Assembly: GCA_945861665.1 (NCBI GenBank)
Contig: CAMAVS010000005.1
Span: 178,370 to 242,369, forward strand
DNA: 64,000 bases
Source of the DNA: Chitinophaga pinensis
GTDB lineage: Bacteria > Bacteroidota > Bacteroidia > UBA4408
Direction: 5' to 3'
A model generated the notes under the pieces. That model ran no database searches, was not told where the DNA came from, and was given only the letters and a program-made list of their open reading frames with translations. Below, one piece after another: positions 45,419-56,222 of the stretch (positions are counted from its first letter, which is position 1; every line of letters begins with the position of its first letter). The translations under genes and the position numbers were made by a program.

Positions 45419-46456
45419 TTATATTTTCCAAATAAAGTTGCCTTTTTTATCAATATAACCACCTTGGCTCGATTTAACAGAGCCATATTTTACATATGCC
45501 ATACCATTTTTAAAGTCGACAGGAAATGCAAACTCTCGGTTAATTATAATTTTACCATTTTTATCAATATAACCCCACATACCAGTACGGGCATCTCCGC
45601 TTCGAACGCAAGCCACTCCCTCCACAAAATTAAATGCACCGTCAAACTGTGGATTAATAACTATTTTTCCGGTTTTGTCAATGTATCCATATTTTCCGGT
45701 TTTAAAATCACCTATACGAATCAAGGCTAATCCATCTGAGAAATAAAATGCCTTATCATATTGCAATTCTATTGCATATTTACCAGTCTTGTCAATAAAA
45801 CCCCACTTGCCAATTTGTTCATTGCCAACTCTAACGTTTGCAATGCCTTCACGAAAATCAAAACAATCATCGTAAATTGAGTTTATCACCATTTTTCCTG
45901 TTTTGTCAATATAGCCCCATTTACTTTTTGAATCAACTTTTACCCTAGCTAGGCCTTCTGAAAATTCATAGGCAACATCAAATTTTACGTCAATTACTAC
46001 TTTCCCTGTTTTGTCAAAAAAACCAAATTTAAATCCTAATTGAAAGCGTGCTAATCCATCGAAGAAACTATAGGCATATTGACAATTTGGTTGAAACAAT
46101 ATTTTTCCTGTTTTATCGATATATGCCCACTTACCTGCTTTTTTAACACAAGCCAATCCCTCCTTAAAAGAAAAAGCGTCATCATATTGAGTTGCTATTA
46201 CAATTTTTCCTGTATTATCAATATATCCCTTTTTTCCACCCAATTTTACTAACCCCAGCCCCTCTGTAAAAACTGCTGCAAATTCATACTGAGTAGCAAT
46301 AACTTCTTTTCCTGCTTTATTAATATATCCATATTTGCCTCCTTTAGAAATAGGATATAATGTTTCCTGTGCATACACAAAACTTGTAAGTAGCAAAAAA
46401 GCGAGCGTTTTTAGTAAAATTGAATTCCCTGTTTTCATTTGAAAGTTGGATTTCAT
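45419..46456 (-). CDS. exported WG-repeat protein
   Basis: 345 residues; the second Met (start at 46438) gives a shorter, more typical signal peptide ending VYAQ, so 46438 may be the true start. The mature part is eight to nine tandem WG-type repeats of about 35-40 residues, each with (K/W)(W/Y)GYIDKTGK(I/V)VI and F..GLA.V/VK. WG repeats are thought to form beta-structured binding modules; no function is known. Monocistronic between ahcY and the phosphopantetheinyl transferase gene. Confidence 0.88.
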   Translation of the reverse strand: MKSNFQMKTGNSILLKTLAFLLLTSFVYAQETLYPISKGGKYGYINKAGKEVIATQYEFAAVFTEGLGLVKLGGKKGYIDNTGKIVIATQYDDAFSFKEGLACVKKAGKWAYIDKTGKILFQPNCQYAYSFFDGLARFQLGFKFGFFDKTGKVVIDVKFDVAYEFSEGLARVKVDSKSKWGYIDKTGKMVINSIYDDCFDFREGIANVRVGNEQIGKWGFIDKTGKYAIELQYDKAFYFSDGLALIRIGDFKTGKYGYIDKTGKIVINPQFDGAFNFVEGVACVRSGDARTGMWGYIDKNGKIIINREFAFPVDFKNGMAYVKYGSVKSSQGGYIDKKGNFIWKI

Positions 46457-46557
46457 AATTATTATTTGTTCTTAATTCCCACAAATATGCAAAATATATT
46501 TCTATTGAAAAAAAAATCATTCTCTTTGTTGAATATTTAACATTTTAAAAAATTCGA

Positions 46558-47166
46558 ATGGCGCTGCTTAAAACTTTTTTTTTACCTAAAAAGTTATGTG
46601 AAATAGCTATTTGGAATATTTCAGAAAATTTGGATGAATTAAGGACCTTATCTGTTAAATTGAATGGCATAAATGCAATTTCTGATGACTTCAAAGCTCC
46701 TTCGCGTAAAAAACAATTTTTGGCATCACGATTGGCATTGAATAAAATGATTGGCGCTGCTAACATTATTTATACCAATACTGGCGCTCCTTTTTTAGCG
46801 GGCGACAAGAGATTTGTTTCCATATCTCATTCAAACGAAATGGCAGCAGTTATTGTTGGAACTAAAAAAGTAGGAATTGATATTGAAAAAGTGAGTATGA
46901 AAATCGAAAAAATAGCGACTAAATTTATGCACGTATCAGAATTTTCATTTGCTGAAAGCACACTTGCTAAAACAATATGTTGGTGTGTAAAAGAAGCACT
47001 TTACAAATTGAATGGTGGTGGAAAAATTATTTTTACAGAAGATATAATTGTAGCTAATTTTGATATTAAACCCAAAGGAACACTTACTGCAAAATTAAAA
47101 AACGAAAGCTATTACTTATATTATGAATTAATCGATGAATTTGTTTTGGTTTACGTTGCGAATTAG
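46558..47166 (+). CDS. 4'-phosphopantetheinyl transferase family protein
   Basis: 202 residues, Sfp-like length. Transfers phosphopantetheine from CoA to carrier proteins. The Mg2+-binding motif VGIDIEKV lies near residue 104 and the WCVKEALYK motif near 142; SISHSNEMAAV precedes them. The partner carrier protein is not in the window. It begins a three-gene run with GGGP synthase and the TenI-like gene. Confidence 0.9.
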   Translation: MALLKTFFLPKKLCEIAIWNISENLDELRTLSVKLNGINAISDDFKAPSRKKQFLASRLALNKMIGAANIIYTNTGAPFLAGDKRFVSISHSNEMAAVIVGTKKVGIDIEKVSMKIEKIATKFMHVSEFSFAESTLAKTICWCVKEALYKLNGGGKIIFTEDIIVANFDIKPKGTLTAKLKNESYYLYYELIDEFVLVYVAN

Positions 47167-47178
47167 TATACTTGTAAA

Positions 47179-47919
47179 ATGCACAATTTATATTCATATA
47201 TTCTTTCTAAGAAAGCAAAAGGGCTTAAGCAACTTGCTGTTTTAATTGATCCCGATAAAATAAACTACCGACTTATTGACCTTTCGAAAAAAAATGGAGT
47301 TGATCATCTTTTAATTGGCGGAAGTATTGTTACAGAGAGTAATATAACAATTTGTATACAGGAGATAAAAAAACGTTGTAGCATACCTGTAACTATTTTT
47401 CCAGGCAGTTATTTGCAGCTTAGCAATGAAGCTGATGCGTTCCTATTATTATCACTTATATCGGGCAGAAATCCCGAATTATTGATAGGGAACCACGTGA
47501 TGGCAGCACAATCATTGAAGAAGAGTAAATTAGAAATTATTCCTACAGGATACATTTTAATTGATGCTGGAGAAAGCACCGCTGTTCAATACATCAGCAA
47601 CACAATGCCGATTCCAGCAAACAAGCCTGAAATCGCTGTTGCAACTGCTATTGCAGGTGAATTGCTTGGCTTAAAATTAATATACCTGGAAGCTGGTAGC
47701 GGAGCATTGCACCCTGTTAATGAATGTATTATTAAAAGCGTTCGTAAAGCAATTGATTTACCAATAATAGTTGGAGGTGGAATTAACAATTCGACAAAAG
47801 TAAAAAATGCTTTAAATGCAGGGGCCGATATGATTGTTATTGGAAATGCATTGGAACAAAATGAAAATCATATTATTGAATTTGCCGAAGTAGTGCACAA
47901 AATGAATAAAAAACTATAA
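47179..47919 (+). CDS. geranylgeranylglyceryl/heptaprenylglyceryl phosphate synthase
   Basis: 246 residues, TIM-barrel prenyltransferase of the PcrB/GGGPS family. Joins glycerol-1-phosphate to a polyprenyl diphosphate through an ether bond, an activity best known from archaeal lipids but also present in Bacteroidota homologues. Visible motifs: LIDPDK at about 22, PVTIFPGS near 72, EAGSGA near 172, IVGGGIN and GADMIVIGNALEQ near the C-terminus, where the phosphate is bound. Located 12 nt after the phosphopantetheinyl transferase and 5 nt before the TenI-like gene. Prenyl chain length cannot be judged. Confidence 0.9.
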   Translation: MHNLYSYILSKKAKGLKQLAVLIDPDKINYRLIDLSKKNGVDHLLIGGSIVTESNITICIQEIKKRCSIPVTIFPGSYLQLSNEADAFLLLSLISGRNPELLIGNHVMAAQSLKKSKLEIIPTGYILIDAGESTAVQYISNTMPIPANKPEIAVATAIAGELLGLKLIYLEAGSGALHPVNECIIKSVRKAIDLPIIVGGGINNSTKVKNALNAGADMIVIGNALEQNENHIIEFAEVVHKMNKKL

Positions 47920-47924
47920 AAAAA

Positions 47925-48545
47925 ATGATTTTATCCGTATTGGCTAATTCAAACAGCGATGATATTTTGCTGGAAATTGAGGTAATAAACTCCCTATTTG
48001 ACAACGGATTAGAAACACTTCATTTACGTAAGAAAAAATTTTCGGCAAAAGAAATGAGTGATTATATCGAAGCAATTCCTCAAAAATACTGGGATAGGAT
48101 TGTTATACATTCGCATTATAAATATGCACTAAAATACAAACTGAAAGGGATCCATTTAAATAGTAAAAGGAGAAAAAAAATACGATACATTTTTCGATTT
48201 TATTACTATAAATTTAGAAAGCCCAACCTTCATATTTCAACTTCGTTTATTAACCTTTCCAACTTATACGAGGAGGAATCTAAATTCAACTATATTTTTT
48301 TAAGCCCAGTTTTCGACAGCATTTCAAAAAGTGGCTATCAAGGGGCATTTAACCACCATAATCTTGCTATTGCTCTTACAAAAACAAATCAAAATGTGCT
48401 CGCACTTGGCGGTGTTCAGCTAGGTAATATTGAAAAAATAAAGGCTTTAGGTTTTAAAGGCATGGTGCTTTCAGGGATCATTTGGAAAAGTGAAAATAAG
48501 CTAGAAGTTTTTAAAGAAATTTACAATAAGTGTAAAACTCTTTAA
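47925..48545 (+). CDS. thiamine-phosphate-synthase-like TIM-barrel protein (TenI type)
   Basis: 206 residues. Pattern of the ThiE/TenI barrel: LETLHLRKKKFS near residue 30, VIHSHYKYAL, GIHLNSKRRKK, FIFLSPVFDSISKSGYQG and ALGGVQLGNIEKIKALGFKGMVLSG. Key ThiE substrate residues are only partly kept and no thi genes are adjacent, so a TenI-like or orphan role is more likely than thiamine phosphate synthesis. The 3' end overlaps the LRR gene by 4 nt on the other strand. Confidence 0.82.
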   Translation: MILSVLANSNSDDILLEIEVINSLFDNGLETLHLRKKKFSAKEMSDYIEAIPQKYWDRIVIHSHYKYALKYKLKGIHLNSKRRKKIRYIFRFYYYKFRKPNLHISTSFINLSNLYEEESKFNYIFLSPVFDSISKSGYQGAFNHHNLAIALTKTNQNVLALGGVQLGNIEKIKALGFKGMVLSGIIWKSENKLEVFKEIYNKCKTL

Positions 48546-49156
48546 TGGCCACAATTACAGTTTGGAGTAAAATATACGGTGGTGGTTGCAGGAAACATTT
48601 CCTTTATCTCCTTTTGCTTTTCTTCTGCAATAATTATAACTCGCAAATCAAGCACTTTTAATTTTTTTAGTTGCTCCATTGAATCGGGTAAATCAATTAA
48701 TTCATTACTCCATAAGTCTAAATATTCTAAATTTTCCAAGTCCCCAATTTGTGGTGGAAACATCACAATTGAATTTTGATTGAGATTAAGTTGTTTTAAA
48801 TTTTTAAGTTGTCCAATACCTGCCGGAGTTGTAGTTAATTTATTTTTAGACATAATTAGCACCTGCAATTGTTGCAATGATTCTATTTCAGGAGGCAATT
48901 CATCTATACTGTTTTTACTCAAATCGAGGTATTGAAGATTAATAAACTTAAAAATTTCAGTGGGGAATATTTTTAATTTCATTTTTCGAAGACTTAGTTT
49001 AATAACCTTTTCTGGTTGCTTAAGCGCTTCTTCGATAGATGTAAAAGCTGTAGTTGTATCTAATGATAAGGAGTCGAGTAACTGTGCGTAACCTAAAGCT
49101 GCATTAAATAAAAATAAAAACAGGGTAAACAACCCTTTTTTTTTATATTCCAACAT
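48542..49156 (-). CDS. exported leucine-rich-repeat protein
   Basis: 204 residues with a signal peptide ending LGYAQ. Five or so leucine-rich repeats of 23 residues occupy about 55-180 (LQYLDLSKNSIDELPPEIESL, LKQLNLNQNSIVMFPPQIGDL, LEYLDLWSNELIDLPDSMEQL), with the P.EI / P.QI spacing of the typical bacterial/Ras-group type. The C-terminus ends in CNCGH. A likely protein-binding surface or periplasmic module. Its start overlaps ribF by 14 nt on the same strand, suggesting coupling. Confidence 0.88.
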   Translation of the reverse strand: MLEYKKKGLFTLFLFLFNAALGYAQLLDSLSLDTTTAFTSIEEALKQPEKVIKLSLRKMKLKIFPTEIFKFINLQYLDLSKNSIDELPPEIESLQQLQVLIMSKNKLTTTPAGIGQLKNLKQLNLNQNSIVMFPPQIGDLENLEYLDLWSNELIDLPDSMEQLKKLKVLDLRVIIIAEEKQKEIKEMFPATTTVYFTPNCNCGH

Positions 49157-50096
49157 ATTCGTTTTGGCTTTTACTCAACATCGTTCTACAATATTCCTTA
49201 TCCTTCACCAATTGTTCCTTTAGTGCTTCTATATTAGGAAATTTTATTTCAGGTCTAATTTTATCCACAAAATAAACCGTTATTGTTTTATCGTAAATAG
49301 TATCATTAAACGCAAAAATGTTTGCTTCAATTGTGAGGGACTGTCCATTTATTGTGGGGCGAAATCCTATATTTAGCATTCCGTCATAGATTACATCTGT
49401 AACTTTAACTTTTACCCCATATACCCCATTTGCAGGAATAAGTTTATACCTGCTCTTAACAACGATGTTGGCTGTTGGGAAACCAATTGTTTCTCCTAGT
49501 TGATTTCCTTTAACCACAGTGCCTGACAAGGAATAATTATATCCTAAAAAATTATTAGCAGAGACAATGTCCCCGAGCAACAGAGCGTTTCTAATTTTAG
49601 TTGAACTTATGGCAATTTTATTAATATCTTGCGCAGGAATTTCTTCCACTTCAAAACCGTATAAAGGGGCTAATTCACGCAAATTTTCTAATGAACCCTC
49701 TCTATTTCTTCCAAAATGGTGGTCGTAGCCAATAACTAGCTTTTTTGCACCAATTCCATTCACCAAAATATCGCGTACGAACTCAAGTGATGACATCCTG
49801 GAAAAATCCTTTGTAAAATCAATGATATTAAAATTATCAATACCCGAAGCAGCAAGCAAACTTGTTTTTTCCTCTTCCGTATTCAACAATTTTAAATCGT
49901 TATCGTCAGGGAACAACACTAATCGGGGATGTGGATAAAAAGAAACCACTACTGTTTCTCCATTTATTGAAGAGGCAATTTCACGCAATCGCGCTATAAT
50001 TTTTTTATGCCCAGAATGAACTCCGTCAAAAGTCCCAATTGTAACTACCGCATTCGGTATTTTAGAAAAACTTTGTATGCTTTTAAATACTTTCAA
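49143..50096 (-). CDS. ribF: bifunctional riboflavin kinase/FAD synthetase
   Basis: 317 residues. Converts riboflavin to FMN and FAD. The N-terminal adenylyltransferase has IGTFDGVHSGHKK with His27 and His30 and the ISSTKIRNAL motif near 160; the C-terminal flavokinase has GETIGFPTANI near 205 and the NIGFRPTI segment. It is divergent from atpD by about 130 nt. The gene overlaps the LRR gene downstream. Confidence 0.96.
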   Translation of the reverse strand: MKVFKSIQSFSKIPNAVVTIGTFDGVHSGHKKIIARLREIASSINGETVVVSFYPHPRLVLFPDDNDLKLLNTEEEKTSLLAASGIDNFNIIDFTKDFSRMSSLEFVRDILVNGIGAKKLVIGYDHHFGRNREGSLENLRELAPLYGFEVEEIPAQDINKIAISSTKIRNALLLGDIVSANNFLGYNYSLSGTVVKGNQLGETIGFPTANIVVKSRYKLIPANGVYGVKVKVTDVIYDGMLNIGFRPTINGQSLTIEANIFAFNDTIYDKTITVYFVDKIRPEIKFPNIEALKEQLVKDKEYCRTMLSKSQNEYVGI

Positions 50097-50157
50097 TGGG
50101 TGTATTATTCTTGTAAAAATAGCTTATACAAATGTATGAAAATAAATAAATAAAATG

Positions 50158-50190
50158 TTTGCGATTTTATTATAATAAATAGTAACTTCG
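50158..50190 (+). promoter_or_regulatory. promoter of atpD-atpC
   Basis: TTTG (50158-50161), 21-nt spacer, TAACTTCG (50183-50190; one base off TAnnTTTG), 39 nt before the atpD start. Confidence 0.6.
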
Positions 50191-50202
50191 CCCTCGATTT
50201 AA

Positions 50203-51738
<1,536 letters not shown>

Positions 51739-51798
51739 TAAATTAGTCATTAGCTTTTAGTCACTAGTTAATAACACTAAAAATTTAAGACTTAAAAT

Positions 51799-52035
51799 AT
51801 GTATTTAGAAATAATCAGTCCAGACAAAAAACTATACAGTGGTGAAGTTAAGAGTGTAAGTCTTCCTGGGTCAGAAGGTTCTTTCGGGGTTTTAAACAAT
51901 CACGCTCCAATTATCAGTAGTTTAAAAAGTGGAATCATTATGGTAATTGATAATGAACAAGCAAGTCATACTTTCACAATTAATGGTGGTGTTGCCGAAG
52001 TATTAAAGAATAAAATAGTGATTTTGGCAGAATAA
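51799..52035 (+). CDS. atpC: F1Fo ATP synthase epsilon subunit (short form)
   Basis: 78 residues containing only the beta-sandwich domain (SLPGSEGSFGVLNNHAPIISSLKSG). The C-terminal two-helix regulatory domain of the 130-140-residue proteobacterial form is absent, so helix-based inhibition of ATP hydrolysis by epsilon is not expected. 60 nt after atpD, and followed by a strong terminator. Confidence 0.93.
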   Translation: MYLEIISPDKKLYSGEVKSVSLPGSEGSFGVLNNHAPIISSLKSGIIMVIDNEQASHTFTINGGVAEVLKNKIVILAE

Positions 52036-52052
52036 TATAGTACCTAATAAAT

Positions 52053-52090
52053 AAAAAATGCCCTATAGAAAAAACTATAGGGCATTTTTT
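52053..52090 (+). terminator. intrinsic terminator after atpC
   Basis: AAAAAATGCCCTATAG (52053-52068), A6 loop, CTATAGGGCATTTTTT (52075-52090); perfect 16-bp pairing ending in T-run. Closes the atpDC unit. Confidence 0.95.
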
Positions 52091-52150
52091 TGAAAAATTT
52101 AGAATAAAATATTTATTTTTATTCTACTTAAAATTCAATTCGAAAATATT

Positions 52151-52207
52151 ATGACTTTCATTAAAAGCATATTTGGCGGTGGTGATAAAAAAATTAACCT
52201 TCATTAA
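52151..52207 (+). pseudogene. short ORF, possible gene remnant
   Basis: MTFIKSIFGGGDKKINLH then stop, 18 residues. The start resembles the N-termini of many small cytoplasmic Bacteroidota proteins of the SxFGG type, so it may be the 5' end of a decayed gene. No ribosome-binding signal or promoter supports it as functional. Confidence 0.2.
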
Positions 52208-52379
52208 ATTTTGCAGATATACAAATGCTAACAAATCAAAAGTGCAATTAAAAAGTTGAGGTAAATCGATAAAACTATTCGGAGAAAACTTTAATATTTT
52301 TTGTCCACTAAAATCCCAATAATTGCGTTAATAGTCTGTATTTGCTAATTTAAGGATTAAACGGAAAAGTCAAACTGGG

Positions 52380-55300
52380 ATGACTATAAAATTACGCTGT
52401 TTTATTACAAAACAAATTAATGCAACAATTGTATGTGGCATTGTATTGCTTTTGTTTTCAAATAAATGCTTGTATGCTCAAGCATTCAATAATAAAAGAC
52501 AAAAAATTCTTAATTTTGAGAAGGACACCGTTCAAATTGATACGCTGAGTATTTCACCTGAGAGCATTTTAATTTTATATAACAACAAACTACTTCCTTT
52601 TAACTGCTATACAATTGATGTCGGAAACAGTTTGTTAATTTGGAATCGAACGGAGCTTACTAAAAATGAAATTGTAAATGGGCAAGTAAGTATTTATTAC
52701 CGTGTATTTCCGTTTCTCTTTTTTGAAAAAAAATTTCATAAAAATATTCGAAAAATGGAACCCGATGAAACGGGTATTCGAAACCCTTTCACATATAACT
52801 ACGATACAAAAGAGGGCAATTTTTTTCAAACAGAAGGGCTCAACAAAAATGGCAGTATATCGCGTGGGATTAATTTTGGAAACAATCAGGATGTAGTCGT
52901 AAATTCAAACCTTAATCTGCAATTATCCGGAAAAATTAATGAAACTATTTCTATAAAGGCAGCCATTGCTGATGACAATATTCCGATACAGCCACAAGGA
53001 AACACGCAACAATTACAAGAATTTGACCGAGTGTATATACAGCTCAACGATGAACGCTCACAACTTGTTGCAGGAGACTTTATACTTACTCGTCCCAAAA
53101 GTTATTTTCTAAATTACAATAAAAAGGCACAAGGGGGGAGCTTCTCAACTGTAATTGATTTAAAAAAAAGTGATAAAAAAAATGTTCCGACTTCCACAAT
53201 GAAAATAACTACAAGTGCCGCTGTGTCGAAAGGGAAATTTTCTCGCAATACCATAAAAGGTGCGGAAGGGAATCAAGGACCATATAGATTAAAAGGGGCA
53301 GAAAATGAACTGTTCATTTTTGTTCTTTCAGGCAGCGAACGAATATTTATGGACGGAGAACTGCTTATAAGAGGGCAAAATAACGACTATATAATTGATT
53401 ACAACACTTCAGAAATTACTTTTACTCCTAAACGATTGGTAACAAAAGATAAAAGGATTGTGGCTGAATTTCAATATTCTGATAAAAATTATGCGCGATC
53501 GCTTTTGCAATTCACGGATGAAGTACAATACGATAAATTACAACTGTCTTTTAATATTTATTCCGAGCAGGATAATAAAAACAAACCATTATTACAGGAA
53601 CTAAAAGACAACCAAAAATCATTGCTGAGAAGTATTGGTGACAGCCTAAGCCAGTCTGTTAGTCCCAATATTGATACTGTTACATTCTCGACTAACGAAG
53701 TGTTATATGAAATAAAAGATAGTATTGTTAACGGTATTTATTACAAAGGAATTTACGAATATTCAACAAATTCTGTAAAGGCTATATACCGACTAGGTTT
53801 TTCAGATGTAGGGGTATTACAAGGGAACTACAAACAAGTAAATACTACAGCTAATGGAAAGGTATACCAATGGTTTCCCCCTTTAAAAGGAATAAAACAA
53901 GGAAGTTTTGAGCCCGTTTTATTATTGATTACTCCCAAAAAAAAGCAAATGATTACCGTTGCGGCAGATTATGCTTTGTCAGAAAACACCAAGTCGAGCA
54001 TAGAAGTTGCTTACACAAAAAATGATATCAATACCTTTTCAAACAATGATAGTAAAGACGATGGTGGTTTTGGCATTAAATACTCGGTTGAAAGCAAAAT
54101 ACGTTTGAGCAGTCGTGAAAGTGAAAAAAAATGGGCTATAAAAACACAAGGGAATTATGAAATGGTAAGCAGTCACTTCTCTCCCATCGAACGTTTCAGA
54201 ACTATTGAATTTGAACGCGATTGGAATCGGACTTCCCCCCTAATAGATCACGAACAACATATTGCTGGAGGTAAAATTACTTTAGAAGACAGTAAAACTA
54301 GCCTTGTATCCTACCATTTTAGTTCCTTGTTTGAAGGCAGTAAATACAGTGGTATTTTACACACCACTCTATTAGCATATAATAAAAATAACATCAAAGC
54401 CAATGTCAATGGCAGTTTATTAAACAGCAGCGGAAAAGATTATAACAGCAAATTTTTACGTCATAAGGCAATGATAAGTAAAACAATAAAAAATGTTATT
54501 AACATTGGTGCAAAAGAAGAACAAGAGCAAAGTCGTTTCATCGATAATGTGTCAAGCATACTAAACTCGAACAGTTTTGATTATTGGGAATGGCAAGGTT
54601 TTGCAACTAATTCTGATACTAGCGCAAACAAATACACATTGAAATATGTTAACAGGAGGGATTGGAGTGCTTCACAAAACAGTTTTAAAAAAACAACCTT
54701 AGGAGAAAATTTTATTTTTGAAACTGAATTACATAAAAATTCCAACAGCCAATTTAAAACATCTGTAACATATCGAAAGTTGACTATTATAGACACTTTA
54801 CTCACAATACAAAAAGCTGATAATTCATTGATTGGTCGTATTGAATACGATTTTAAATTGTGGAAAAACACGATTATCTCAAATACATATTATGAGGCAG
54901 GAAGCGGATTGGAAGTAAAAAAAGAATATTCCTATTTAGAAGTAGTTGCAGGACAAGGGTTTTATACTTGGAAAGACTATAATGAGAACACTGTGAAAGA
55001 GTTAAATGAATTCGAAACAGCTGTTTTTAAAGATCGAGCTAACTATATAAAAGTATACACACCTACCAATGAATTTGTAAAAACATACAACAATCAGTTC
55101 AATCAATTGATAAATATATCAACCTACAACCTGTGGAACAATAAAACAGGGATGCGTAAATTTGTTTCTCGTTTGAGCGACCAAGGAACCTATACTATTA
55201 ATAGGAAAACAAACAACAATGATTTAACTGAAGCATATAATCCTTTCCTAAATGCTACGAACGATAGCTCGTTAGCTACATTAAACTCTTCCTTACGTAA

Positions 55301-55928
55301 TACTTTTTACTTTAATAGGTTTGGCGAAGTGTTTGGATTTGAATTAAATTACCAAGATCAAGAAAATAAATTCTTGTTGATAAACGGATTTGAATCGCGC
55401 AGCATCATTACTAAATCAATACGTACACGTTGGAATATAACACGCAAAATTTTACTAAATGGAGAAGCAATACAAGGAGTAAAAATAAACAGTTCACAAT
55501 TCTTTAGTACACGTGATTACAATATTTTATACTATAGTGTGGAACCAAAGCTTACTTTTCAACCCAATACTGTCTTCAGAGTTTCACTTGCCTACACACA
55601 AAATACAAAAGAAAATTTCACCGGAGAAGTAGGTGCAAAAGCAATTCTTCAAAAAATAAGTAGTGAAGTAAAATACAATGTAGTTTCAAAAGGTAGTTTA
55701 CTAGGTAAGGTGAATTATATACTTATAAGATACAATAGCAATGAAAACTCTCCACTTGCTTTCGAAATGTTGGAGGGGTTAAAGATTGGGAAAAATGTTC
55801 TGTGGAACCTTTCATACCAACGTAACCTTTCAAACAATATGCAAGTTAGTGTTAACTACGATGGTCGTAAGCCAGAAAGCAGCAAAACAATTCATACTGG
55901 AGGTATACAAGTTAGGGCTTACTTCTAA
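52380..55928 (+). CDS. large outer-membrane protein, SprA-like N-terminal segment
   Basis: 1182 residues with a signal peptide ending LYAQ. Around residues 145-240 the sequence SISRGINFGNNQDVVVNSNL, LQLSGKINETISIKAAIADD, NIPIQPQGNTQQLQEFDRVYI and AGDFIL resembles the repeat-like beta modules of SprA/Sov, the T9SS translocon pore, but at 1182 residues it is about half SprA length. The remainder looks like a large barrel with alternating aromatic strands. A role as a surface or translocon-like barrel is inference. Alternative: an unrelated Bacteroidota barrel that shares these modules. Confidence 0.65.
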   Translation: MTIKLRCFITKQINATIVCGIVLLLFSNKCLYAQAFNNKRQKILNFEKDTVQIDTLSISPESILILYNNKLLPFNCYTIDVGNSLLIWNRTELTKNEIVNGQVSIYYRVFPFLFFEKKFHKNIRKMEPDETGIRNPFTYNYDTKEGNFFQTEGLNKNGSISRGINFGNNQDVVVNSNLNLQLSGKINETISIKAAIADDNIPIQPQGNTQQLQEFDRVYIQLNDERSQLVAGDFILTRPKSYFLNYNKKAQGGSFSTVIDLKKSDKKNVPTSTMKITTSAAVSKGKFSRNTIKGAEGNQGPYRLKGAENELFIFVLSGSERIFMDGELLIRGQNNDYIIDYNTSEITFTPKRLVTKDKRIVAEFQYSDKNYARSLLQFTDEVQYDKLQLSFNIYSEQDNKNKPLLQELKDNQKSLLRSIGDSLSQSVSPNIDTVTFSTNEVLYEIKDSIVNGIYYKGIYEYSTNSVKAIYRLGFSDVGVLQGNYKQVNTTANGKVYQWFPPLKGIKQGSFEPVLLLITPKKKQMITVAADYALSENTKSSIEVAYTKNDINTFSNNDSKDDGGFGIKYSVESKIRLSSRESEKKWAIKTQGNYEMVSSHFSPIERFRTIEFERDWNRTSPLIDHEQHIAGGKITLEDSKTSLVSYHFSSLFEGSKYSGILHTTLLAYNKNNIKANVNGSLLNSSGKDYNSKFLRHKAMISKTIKNVINIGAKEEQEQSRFIDNVSSILNSNSFDYWEWQGFATNSDTSANKYTLKYVNRRDWSASQNSFKKTTLGENFIFETELHKNSNSQFKTSVTYRKLTIIDTLLTIQKADNSLIGRIEYDFKLWKNTIISNTYYEAGSGLEVKKEYSYLEVVAGQGFYTWKDYNENTVKELNEFETAVFKDRANYIKVYTPTNEFVKTYNNQFNQLINISTYNLWNNKTGMRKFVSRLSDQGTYTINRKTNNNDLTEAYNPFLNATNDSSLATLNSSLRNTFYFNRFGEVFGFELNYQDQENKFLLINGFESRSIITKSIRTRWNITRKILLNGEAIQGVKINSSQFFSTRDYNILYYSVEPKLTFQPNTVFRVSLAYTQNTKENFTGEVGAKAILQKISSEVKYNVVSKGSLLGKVNYILIRYNSNENSPLAFEMLEGLKIGKNVLWNLSYQRNLSNNMQVSVNYDGRKPESSKTIHTGGIQVRAYF

Positions 55929-55932
55929 TTTT

Positions 55933-56118
55933 TCATTTTAAGATCAATACATACTTTGCTTTTCCCATAAGAATTTCGGGGTTCCATATTGGTTCAACAG
56001 CCACATAGGCTTTTACCGTTTCTACTTCACCCATTGTTTTCAAAATCTCAACCCCTTTCTTCTTCTTTGGGTTACGCTTATACCAAATATCAATAGGAAC
56101 AGTTCTAGAAATATTGGT
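55933..56118 (-). pseudogene. orphan 61-residue frame without start codon
   Basis: The minus strand is open from the codon after a TAA at 56119-56121 down to a TGA at 55933-55935, reading TNISRTVPIDIWYKRNPKKK... and ending VLILK. There is no ATG until residue about 28. The composition is protein-like (TVKAYVAVEPIWNPEIL) rather than random. It is probably the 3' remnant of a gene whose 5' end was lost. It lies downstream of the exported protein at 56223. Confidence 0.35.
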
Positions 56119-56222
56119 TTATATAGAAGGTTATTGTTGGATTTGCCTGACAGATGCACAAAAAGCAAAAAATCCATACCAGCTTTTACACTATTATAGA
56201 TTTTATATTTAAAGAATAAATT

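Larger units (their letters stand above)
52036..52379. other. intergenic region after atpC
   Basis: Holds the atpC terminator and a short ORF at 52151-52207, otherwise AT-rich sequence in which I see no other gene, RNA or clear promoter for the next gene. Confidence 0.5.

Noticed and set aside
45419..46456. WG-repeat units as a CRISPR-like array
   Set aside because: The repeats are coding, diverged at DNA level and contiguous; there are no spacers.
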